A DNA stretch of 64,000 nucleotides from NCBI RefSeq assembly GCF_022919115.1, contig NZ_CP095072.1, positions 3,596,001 through 3,660,000 of the forward strand. The letters are read 5' to 3'. This stretch comes from Gracilibacillus caseinilyticus. Its GTDB lineage: Bacteria; Bacillota; Bacilli; Bacillales; Amphibacillaceae. Under the pieces are notes generated by a model. The model ran no database searches, was not told the DNA's origin, and saw only the letters and a list, made by a program, of their open reading frames with translations. Both the position numbers and the translations under genes were made by a program. This document shows, piece after piece, positions 57,618-64,000 of the stretch (its first letter is position 1; the number at the start of each line of letters is the position of its first letter).

Positions 57618-58562
57618 TCAATGATTTATTGCAAAAAATTCTCTGCTAACGTGCTCATCTTCTTTCAATTTGTCCACCAATTCTTCAATACCTGTAAATT
57701 TCTCTTCATCCCGGATATATTTTTTCCAATACACGGTCACATTGTCTCCATATATGTTCTCATTAAAATCAAAAATATGCACTTCTATTTTTGTGTTCTC
57801 CCTGTCATCGGTGAAAGTTGGATTATAGCCGAGATTTGCCATGCCATAATAAAATGTTTCACCAATCTGTACCTCTACAGCATAAACACCGATTTTTGGC
57901 AAGAAATAGTTGTCAGCTATTTTCAAATTTGCAGTGGGATAACCGATAGTTCGGCCGCGCTTATCCCCGTGAACCACTTCTCCTGTCAAAGCAAAAGGTC
58001 TTCCCAATAATACCTCGGCTTTCTCCATCTCACCATACTGCAAGGACTCACGAATTCTTGTGGAACTGATTTTTTCTTCTTGGTGATCAAATCTTGATAT
58101 TTTGGTGATGGCTAATTCGTTTGCTGTGTAGCTGTGAATGTTATCCATATTACCGGCTCCTTTATGACCGAAAGTAAAGTCATAGCCTGCCACCAGGTGA
58201 GAAATGTTCAAACCTACAATAAAGTGTTCAATAAATGCTTGTGGCGACAGTTGAGCTAATGGTTGATCAAAACGAATAATATAAAGATTATCCACCCCGA
58301 GCATTTCCATTCTTTTTATTTTGTGTTCTATTGGTGTAATATATTTGACTTGATCTTTCTTCTGTTGCAAGACAACAGATGGGTGTGGATCAAAGGTTAT
58401 CACTGCTGCATGCTTGTTTTCATCATGGGCAATCTGCTTTGCTTTATCAATAACTTTTTGATGACCTTTGTGCACACCATCAAAAAATCCAATTGCTGCA
58501 ACAGCAGCTGGCAGCTGATTAGTTTGTAAGGAATGTGGATAGTAAAGAGATGTTACTTCCAT
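57618..58562 (-). CDS. ribF: Riboflavin kinase / FAD synthetase
   Basis: This 314-residue bifunctional enzyme (RibC in B. subtilis) has an N-terminal nucleotidyltransferase domain (AAIGFFDGVHKGHQKVI, TFDPHPSVVL, SSTRIRESLQ) making FAD from FMN and a C-terminal flavokinase domain (GDKRGRTIGYPTANL). The start MEVTSLYYP at 58562 follows AGGTGAG. It is nine bases downstream of truB. Confidence 0.96.
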   Translation of the reverse strand: MEVTSLYYPHSLQTNQLPAAVAAIGFFDGVHKGHQKVIDKAKQIAHDENKHAAVITFDPHPSVVLQQKKDQVKYITPIEHKIKRMEMLGVDNLYIIRFDQPLAQLSPQAFIEHFIVGLNISHLVAGYDFTFGHKGAGNMDNIHSYTANELAITKISRFDHQEEKISSTRIRESLQYGEMEKAEVLLGRPFALTGEVVHGDKRGRTIGYPTANLKIADNYFLPKIGVYAVEVQIGETFYYGMANLGYNPTFTDDRENTKIEVHIFDFNENIYGDNVTVYWKKYIRDEEKFTGIEELVDKLKEDEHVSREFFAINH

Positions 58563-58571
58563 CTGTCTCAC

Positions 58572-59483
58572 CTACTTTCTTTCGTTGAATCTGAATACCC
58601 GGGCCGGTTTGATCTGGTGCTTGTCATTAAGTGTTTGATAAATAGCAATCGTATTCTGCTGATACACCATTCGGAAAAATGTGGTGCTTGGCACGGGTTC
58701 CGGCATCGGAAACTTCTGTCCATGTAATACCTTAACCTTCGTGCTTTCAGATATATCGATTTTATCCATATGAGCTAATGCTCGATCAATCGTTAACAAT
58801 GGGATCATACTGTCTTCTTCTGTCAGTAACTGCAATTGAGCTAATGTGTACGTTTCATGCTCTGCAATATGCCCTGTTGCAGTTCGGACAAGGTGTGCCA
58901 TATGTGCTGGATATCCTAGTGCCTTTCCTATATCAACGCATAATGTGCGAATGTATGTACCTTTTGAACAGGTAACTTCAAATTCTATTGTTTGTGTCTT
59001 TTCTACTTTATCATATGTTGTAGCTAAAAAACGAATATTGTGAACTGTAATCCTTCGAATTGGACGTTCAACTGGTTCGTTCGCACGTGCATACTCGTAT
59101 AACTTTTTACCTTTTACTTTAACCGCAGAATATAACGGTACCTGTTGCTCTGTTTCACCGACAAACTGCTCTAATGCGGCTAAAATAGCATCATCCTCTA
59201 ACAGCTTATTTACGTTGTCTTGCTGCGTCACAGTTCCTGTCTGATCTTCCGTATCCGTCGAAAAACCAACTTTTGCAACAGCACGGTATGTTTTGGTCGT
59301 ATCTGTGAGGTATGGAACAATTTTGGTAGCTTCACCAATACAAATTGGTAATACACCTTCTACTTCTGGATCTAATGTTCCAGTGTGTCCCACTTTTTTC
59401 GTCCGAAGCAGCTTTCTCACTTTAAATACACAATCATGAGATGTCATGCCTTTTGTTTTCCATAATGGTAAAATCCCGTCCAT
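58572..59483 (-). CDS. truB: tRNA pseudouridine-55 synthase TruB
   Basis: This 303-residue enzyme forms pseudouridine 55 in the T-loop of tRNAs. The catalytic Asp is in HTGTLDPEVEGVLP; PLYSAVKVKGKKLYEYAR and CSKGTYIRTLCVDIG are other family motifs. A C-terminal PUA-like region follows. It lies between rbfA and ribF, the standard order of the nusA-infB operon. Confidence 0.96.
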   Translation of the reverse strand: MDGILPLWKTKGMTSHDCVFKVRKLLRTKKVGHTGTLDPEVEGVLPICIGEATKIVPYLTDTTKTYRAVAKVGFSTDTEDQTGTVTQQDNVNKLLEDDAILAALEQFVGETEQQVPLYSAVKVKGKKLYEYARANEPVERPIRRITVHNIRFLATTYDKVEKTQTIEFEVTCSKGTYIRTLCVDIGKALGYPAHMAHLVRTATGHIAEHETYTLAQLQLLTEEDSMIPLLTIDRALAHMDKIDISESTKVKVLHGQKFPMPEPVPSTTFFRMVYQQNTIAIYQTLNDKHQIKPARVFRFNERK

Positions 59484-59532
59484 ATGTCACCTCTTTTAAG
59501 CGTTGATGCTGTGTGTTCGAATCAGACAGTGA

Positions 59533-59560
59533 GAAAACCCTTGTGATGACAAGGGTTTTC
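59533..59560 (-). terminator. Hairpin between rbfA and truB
   Basis: GAAAACCCTTGT and ACAAGGGTTTTC form a perfect 12-bp stem seven bases past the rbfA stop. The T stretch lies within the stem rather than after it, so it may be a partial terminator or an RNA-stabilising structure. Confidence 0.6.
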
Positions 59561-59566
59561 CACATG

Positions 59567-59923
59567 TTAGTCTTCTTCATTTGTTTCGTTCAATTCACGC
59601 AAGATATGCTCAATTCGATTACCACGTTCAATCGTATCATCAAAGTCGAACATCAATTCCGGCGTTTTTCTTAATCGAATTCGTTTGCCGATCTCTGATC
59701 GGATGAATCCTTTCGCTTTGGCAAGTCCGATTAAGGTTTCCTGACGCTTATTTTCGTCACCTAATACAGATATAAAAACTTTCGCTTGCTGCAAATCACC
59801 GGTCACTTCTACATCAGTGATGGTTACAAATCCAACTCGAGGGTCTTTGATTTTTCGAGAGATTATATCACCAAGCTCTTTTTTCATTTGTTCGGCGACT
59901 CGATTAGAGCGTAATTCCCCCAT
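59567..59923 (-). CDS. rbfA: Ribosome-binding factor A
   Basis: This 118-residue KH-type protein matures the 5' end of 16S rRNA on 30S subunits. It begins [29 protein letters not shown] and carries the typical [16 protein letters not shown]. The start at 59923 is chosen over the upstream GTG that belongs to the SD (GAGGTG). Confidence 0.95.
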   Translation of the reverse strand: MGELRSNRVAEQMKKELGDIISRKIKDPRVGFVTITDVEVTGDLQQAKVFISVLGDENKRQETLIGLAKAKGFIRSEIGKRIRLRKTPELMFDFDDTIERGNRIEHILRELNETNEED

Positions 59924-59952
59924 CCGTATCACCTCTTTCTATAATCCGTTAG

Positions 59953-60231
59953 TTATCTTATTTCTACATTTGTAATGGTTCGTTCAATTTCTGTGAAGGA
60001 ATCAAAGACTTTGCAGGCTTGCTGCATTACTTGTTCTCCCAGTTCGACAGTAGTCGTGACCGTTACGATGGCGAACTTCGATCGTTGCCACAAGTCTTGA
60101 TAATCGATTTCGGCAATCGCGACATTTAGTTGTTTCTTTAACCGATTTTGTATTCTTTTTAGTACAGAACGCTTATCTTTCAACGAATGACATTCATAAA
60201 GAATAAACTCAACCTCGGCATAGGTAATCAT
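59953..60231 (-). CDS. ylxP: DUF503 protein YlxP
   Basis: This 92-residue protein (ITYAEVEFILYECHSLKDKRSVLKRIQNRLKKQ) belongs to the DUF503/YlxP family, reported as another ribosome maturation factor in Bacilli. Its ATG overlaps the infB stop codon (TAATG), giving translational coupling. Confidence 0.92.
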   Translation of the reverse strand: MITYAEVEFILYECHSLKDKRSVLKRIQNRLKKQLNVAIAEIDYQDLWQRSKFAIVTVTTTVELGEQVMQQACKVFDSFTEIERTITNVEIR

Positions 60232-62315
60232 TAGATTTCCACTTCTTCCATTACATATGCTTCGATTACATCGCCTTCTTTAATATCATTGTAATTCTTG
60301 ATCGTGATACCACACTCATAGTTTTGAGCTACTTCTTTCACATCATCTTTATAACGTTTGAGCGTATCGATTTCACCCTCATACACTACTACGCCGTCAC
60401 GGATCAAGCGGATACCAGAGTCTCTTGTGACTTTACCATCTGTTACATATGCACCAGCGATGGTACCAATTTTGGAAACTTTAAAGATTTCTCTTACTTC
60501 TACTTGACCGATTACTTTCTCTTCAAATTCTGGATCCAGCATACCTTTCATTGCTGCTTCCACTTCTTCAATAGCTTTGTAAATGACGCGGTGTAGACGA
60601 ATATCTACCTTTTCTGATTCCGCTGCTTTTTTAGCATTGTTGTCAGGACGAACATTAAAACCGATGACAATAGCGTTTGATGCAGATGCCAAAATAATAT
60701 CAGACTCTTTAATCGCACCTACACCTGTATGAATAATGTTCACTTTAACTCCTTCAACATCGATTTTTTGTAACGATGCTGCCAATGCTTCTACTGACCC
60801 TTGCACATCTGCTTTCAGAATAACGTTGATGTCTTTAATATCACCTTGTTTAATTTGTTCGAAAAGATCATCCAGGCTGACTCGAGATTGTGAACCACGT
60901 TTTTCTTCCAGTTGTATTTCTTGACGCATTTCTCCAATTTGGCGTGCTTGTTTTTCATCTTTGAATACAACAAAGCGATCGCCAGCCAACGGAACATCAT
61001 TTAATCCTGTAATTTCAACAGGTGTTGAAGGTCCAGCTGATTTAATACGTTTGCCAAGGTCATTTACCATTGCACGAACACGGCCAAATGTATTACCAAC
61101 TACGATTGGATCTCCTACTCTTAGTGTACCATTTTGCACTAATAATGATGCAACAGAACCGCGACCTTTATCTAATTGCGCTTCAATTACAGTACCATCT
61201 GCTAATCGATCCGCATTTGCCTTCAATTCTTCCACTTCTGAAACAAGAAGGATCATCTCTAATAAGTCATCAATGCCTTCTCCTTTTAGTGCAGATAAGT
61301 TTACAAAGATAGTGTCACCGCCCCAGTCCTCTGGGATTAACTGATATTCTGTTAATTCTTGCATTACGCGATCAGGATTAGCACCTTCTTTGTCCATTTT
61401 GTTCACTGCCACAATAATTGGCACTTCTGCTGCTTTCGCGTGGTTAATTGCTTCAATTGTTTGTGGCATTACACCATCATCAGCCGCGACAACTAAAATT
61501 GCAATATCTGTAATTTGTGCACCACGTGAGCGCATGCTGGTAAAGGCAGCGTGCCCCGGTGTATCGAGGAATGTAACTTTCTTATCATTCTCTCTTATTT
61601 GATAAGCCCCAATATGCTGAGTGATTCCACCTGCTTCACCTTCTGTCACCTTTGTATTACGGATTGAATCCAATAAAGTTGTTTTACCATGATCAACGTG
61701 ACCCATAATAGTTACTACCGGAGGACGCTCTTCTAATTTTTCCGGATCTTCTTCTGCAATATAATTTGTTAAATCTGATTTATCAACTTCTACTTCCTCT
61801 TCGACTTCTACGCCATACTCACCACAGATTAATTCTAACGCATCTTCATCAAGATCCTGGTTTTTAGTTGCCATTACTCCTAAGAACATGAGCTTTTTAA
61901 TGATTTCATTTGTTTCTTTATTTAGTTTTTCGGCAAGCTCACCTACTGTAATGGAACCAGTATACGTAATTTTTTCTGGCTGTTTTGGCTTTGTATTTGC
62001 CCTTTTCGGTTCTTGTTTTGGTGCTTCTTTTTTTGGATTATCGTGTTTTTTCTGTTTCTTTTTATTTTTATTGAATGCCTTACTCGACTGCTGTCCAGAA
62101 CCTTTTTTGTTATCTGGTTTTTTAGATTCTTGTTTTTGCTTTGGCTGTTCTTTCGATGATGCTTTAAATGTCTGATCTAATTTCTTAATCGTTTCGTCCG
62201 AAATAGTCGCCATATGATTGGACACTGGTGTATTCAGTTCACTTAATTTATTAATAATATCTTTGCTTGTTTTATTTACTTGCTTTGCGTATTCATATAC
62301 TCGTATTTTTGACAT
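60231..62315 (-). CDS. infB: Translation initiation factor IF-2
   Basis: This 694-residue GTPase places initiator tRNA on the ribosome. It has an N-terminal IF2_N motif ([20 protein letters not shown]), a Lys/Gln-rich linker (about 60-110), a second IF2_N domain, and a G domain with [18 protein letters not shown] and NKMDK, followed by domains II-IV. The start [11 protein letters not shown] at 62315 follows GGGGGTG. Confidence 0.97.
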   Translation of the reverse strand: MSKIRVYEYAKQVNKTSKDIINKLSELNTPVSNHMATISDETIKKLDQTFKASSKEQPKQKQESKKPDNKKGSGQQSSKAFNKNKKKQKKHDNPKKEAPKQEPKRANTKPKQPEKITYTGSITVGELAEKLNKETNEIIKKLMFLGVMATKNQDLDEDALELICGEYGVEVEEEVEVDKSDLTNYIAEEDPEKLEERPPVVTIMGHVDHGKTTLLDSIRNTKVTEGEAGGITQHIGAYQIRENDKKVTFLDTPGHAAFTSMRSRGAQITDIAILVVAADDGVMPQTIEAINHAKAAEVPIIVAVNKMDKEGANPDRVMQELTEYQLIPEDWGGDTIFVNLSALKGEGIDDLLEMILLVSEVEELKANADRLADGTVIEAQLDKGRGSVASLLVQNGTLRVGDPIVVGNTFGRVRAMVNDLGKRIKSAGPSTPVEITGLNDVPLAGDRFVVFKDEKQARQIGEMRQEIQLEEKRGSQSRVSLDDLFEQIKQGDIKDINVILKADVQGSVEALAASLQKIDVEGVKVNIIHTGVGAIKESDIILASASNAIVIGFNVRPDNNAKKAAESEKVDIRLHRVIYKAIEEVEAAMKGMLDPEFEEKVIGQVEVREIFKVSKIGTIAGAYVTDGKVTRDSGIRLIRDGVVVYEGEIDTLKRYKDDVKEVAQNYECGITIKNYNDIKEGDVIEAYVMEEVEI

Positions 62316-62319
62316 ACGT

Positions 62320-62634
62320 TCACCCCCGAAAATTTTCATCAAGCAGTGTAATCAATTTCTTCGCAAATCCTTGCTCATGAATCGAAACAGCTACACGACC
62401 TGATTTACCTACCGCTTGTGAAAGTGTATCTCGATCGTCGACAAAGAAAAATGGGATGTGGTAATACATACATTTATCCGTTAATTTCTTTCTAGTCTGA
62501 TCTCCGATATCACTTGCGATTAGAACTACTCTTGCTTTCCTTGACTGAATTTCTTTTACGATTAATTCTTCCCCAAACGTACATTTACCTGCACGATTGG
62601 CTAAACCAATAATATTTAAATATGCTTTGTTCAC
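62320..62634 (-). CDS. rplGA: L7Ae-family protein YlxQ (RplGA)
   Basis: This 104-residue K-turn-binding L7Ae/L30e-like protein contains [23 protein letters not shown] and [23 protein letters not shown] choose the GTG at 62634, placed right after the ylxR stop with GAAGGCG upstream; an in-frame ATG at 62655 within ylxR is possible. B. subtilis YlxQ binds RNA K-turns, but its ribosomal role is uncertain. Confidence 0.88.
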   Translation of the reverse strand: MNKAYLNIIGLANRAGKCTFGEELIVKEIQSRKARVVLIASDIGDQTRKKLTDKCMYYHIPFFFVDDRDTLSQAVGKSGRVAVSIHEQGFAKKLITLLDENFRG

Positions 62635-62635
62635 C

Positions 62636-62905
62636 TTATTCGCCTTCAATCTCATGACGTAAGTGTTGATACACTTCGTCTGGGATTTTTATCTCCAAAT
62701 GTTTTTCGAGTGCACCATTTTTTTGTGCCTGATCGATAACTTGGACGTCTTTGGAAACATAGGCACCTCGACCATTCTTCTTTCCAGTCGGATCCACAAA
62801 TACTTCGCCTTCCTTGGTTTTAACCACCCGAATTAACGATTGTTTCGGCTTCATTTCTTGTGTAATCACACATTTTCTAAGCGGAAGTTTGCGCTTTTTA
62901 GCCAT
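62636..62905 (-). CDS. ylxR: YlxR (RnpM) RNA-binding protein
   Basis: This 89-residue protein has the family core RKCVITQEMKPKQSLIRVV and KKNGRGAYVSKD. In B. subtilis YlxR (RnpM) binds the RNase P RNA and modulates its activity. It is 12 bases downstream of nusA with a GGAGG SD and directly precedes rplGA. Confidence 0.93.
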   Translation of the reverse strand: MAKKRKLPLRKCVITQEMKPKQSLIRVVKTKEGEVFVDPTGKKNGRGAYVSKDVQVIDQAQKNGALEKHLEIKIPDEVYQHLRHEIEGE

Positions 62906-62917
62906 TTGAATTCCTCC

Positions 62918-64000
62918 TTACTTAAACAGATCTTCATCCATATTTTCGTAGGATTCTTCAAAGTCCAGGCTATCGTCCTCATATTCTAATCCTTCAAGGC
63001 TTTCATCCGCTTGTTCTTCTGAAATCATACCTTCTTCCCTTGCTTCTGATTCACTCTTAATATCGATTTTCCAACCTGTTAATTTGGCAGCCAGTCTTGC
63101 ATTCTGACCACGTTTACCAATTGCAAGTGACAATTGATAGTCAGGTACAATAACCGTCGTAGCTTTTTCTTCCTCATCGACAAGGACTTTGACAACCTTT
63201 GATGGACTGAGTGCGTTGGATACATAGACAACAGGATCTTCAGACCATTCCACGATATCTATTTTTTCCCCTTTTAATTCATCGACGATCGTTTGTACTC
63301 TTTGCCCTTTTTGTCCGACACATGAACCTACCGGATCAATCTCAGGATCTTCTGCATGCACTGAAATCTTCGAACGGTCCCCCGCTTCACGTGCTACAGA
63401 TTTCACTTCAACTGTACCATCAAAGATTTCAGGGACTTCCATTTCGAATAATCTTTTTAATAAACCTGGATGTGTTCTCGAAACAAAAATATTAGGTCCT
63501 TTATTCGAATTTTCCACTTTCGTCACGTAAACTTTAATTCTATCATGGACCTGATATGTTTCGGTAGGCATACACTCGGATTCCGGTAATTTTGCTTCTA
63601 CTTTACCCAAGTTGACATAAATGAAGCGGCCGTCCATACGTTGAATCGTACCATTCATAATATCATCTTCACGATCAATATATTCATTAAAGATAATGCC
63701 TCGCTCTGCTTCACGTACACGTTGTGTCACTACTTGTTTAGCAGCCTGAGCAGCGATTCTTCCGAAATCTTTTGGTGTAACTTCCACCTCTACTACATCC
63801 CCCACTTCATAGGAAGGGTTAATGTGATGTGCTTCTTCTAGCGACATTTGCTGTTGATGATCCACAACTTCTTCCACAATCTCTTTCTGAGCAAATACTC
63901 CCATGGAACCAGCTTCTTCATTTATATCAACTCGCACATTTGTTGCGGACTTAAAGTTTTTCTTATAAGCGGATATTAAAGCTGCTTCTAAGGCTTCCAT
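62918..64000 (-). CDS. nusA: Transcription factor NusA, 5' end beyond the window
   Basis: The last 360 residues are present: the end of the N-terminal RNA polymerase-binding domain (EALEAALISAYKKNF), an S1 domain (NGTIQRMDGRFIYVNLG), two KH domains (DPVGSCVGQKGQRVQTIVDEL and LAIGKRGQNARLAAKLTGWK) and a short acidic tail, as in Firmicutes. The apparent Met at the window edge corresponds to an internal position; family members have about 20 more residues upstream. NusA controls pausing, termination and antitermination. It leads the ylxR-rplGA-infB operon. Confidence 0.96.
   Translation of the reverse strand: MEALEAALISAYKKNFKSATNVRVDINEEAGSMGVFAQKEIVEEVVDHQQQMSLEEAHHINPSYEVGDVVEVEVTPKDFGRIAAQAAKQVVTQRVREAERGIIFNEYIDREDDIMNGTIQRMDGRFIYVNLGKVEAKLPESECMPTETYQVHDRIKVYVTKVENSNKGPNIFVSRTHPGLLKRLFEMEVPEIFDGTVEVKSVAREAGDRSKISVHAEDPEIDPVGSCVGQKGQRVQTIVDELKGEKIDIVEWSEDPVVYVSNALSPSKVVKVLVDEEEKATTVIVPDYQLSLAIGKRGQNARLAAKLTGWKIDIKSESEAREEGMISEEQADESLEGLEYEDDSLDFEESYENMDEDLFK

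Overview
The window looks like the chromosome of a low-GC, endospore-forming, probably halotolerant member of the Bacillaceae. Gracilibacillus or Oceanobacillus-like is my guess; the genus cannot be fixed without a search. From about 7.3 kb to the right edge the gene order matches the Bacillus subtilis lexA-glnA-mutS-recA-spoIIIE-pnp-nusA segment, read in reverse. The presence of cotE, spoVS, spoIIIE and dpaAB shows a sporulating organism. Nearly every gene is on the minus strand; lexA, an ispA-like protease, an endonuclease I family gene and cotE are the exceptions.

Region 1 (about 190-7293) is an AT-rich integrated element resembling a phage satellite or phage-inducible island. It carries a tyrosine integrase at one edge, several small unknown proteins, a small XRE repressor-like protein, a D5/P4-type SF3 helicase initiator, an iteron-type replication origin directly downstream of that initiator, and a 461-residue zinc-ribbon protein of unknown function beyond the origin. 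No capsid, portal, terminase or conjugation genes are visible. A 14-base direct repeat (one mismatch) at the two ends, one copy overlapping the yneF stop codon, is a candidate attachment core.

Region 2 (7.3-14.2 kb): yneF, tkt, ynzC, yneB, then divergent lexA. The SOS control region between yneB and lexA has three LexA boxes. Where B. subtilis has the SOS division inhibitor yneA, I find instead a 31-codon reading frame for a single-pass membrane peptide, with a strong Shine-Dalgarno sequence and a LexA-box-containing consensus promoter. After lexA come an intracellular-type subtilisin (ispA-like) and an endonuclease I family protein, both without signal peptides.

Region 3 (14.4-30 kb): glnRA with a GlnR box, ynbB-hflX, hfq, miaA, mutL-mutS, a VOC protein, cotE, ymcA-miaB and an M19 dipeptidase. 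Region 4 (30-46.5 kb): spoVS, ymdB, rny, recA (LexA box), cinA-pgsA-ymfM, ymfJ, ymfI-ymfH-ymfF, a GntR regulator, spoIIIE, ylzJ-tepA. Region 5 (47.4-64 kb): the dipicolinate and lysine operon dpaA-dpaB-asd-dapG-dapA with a SigK-type promoter, ymxH-mlpA, pnp, rpsO, ribF-truB, rbfA-ylxP-infB-rplGA-ylxR-nusA (nusA runs off the right edge).

The long intergenic gaps of the core chromosome are mostly filled by one dispersed repeat family: seven copies plus a fragment, about 180-520 bp. Most have inverted ends close to TAATACGGATTATGT and GC-rich palindromic modules inside, which are shuffled and in one case inverted between copies. Several sit where B. subtilis carries genes (spoVK/nrd, rnjB, ylxY) that are missing here. 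No tRNA, rRNA or CRISPR array was seen.
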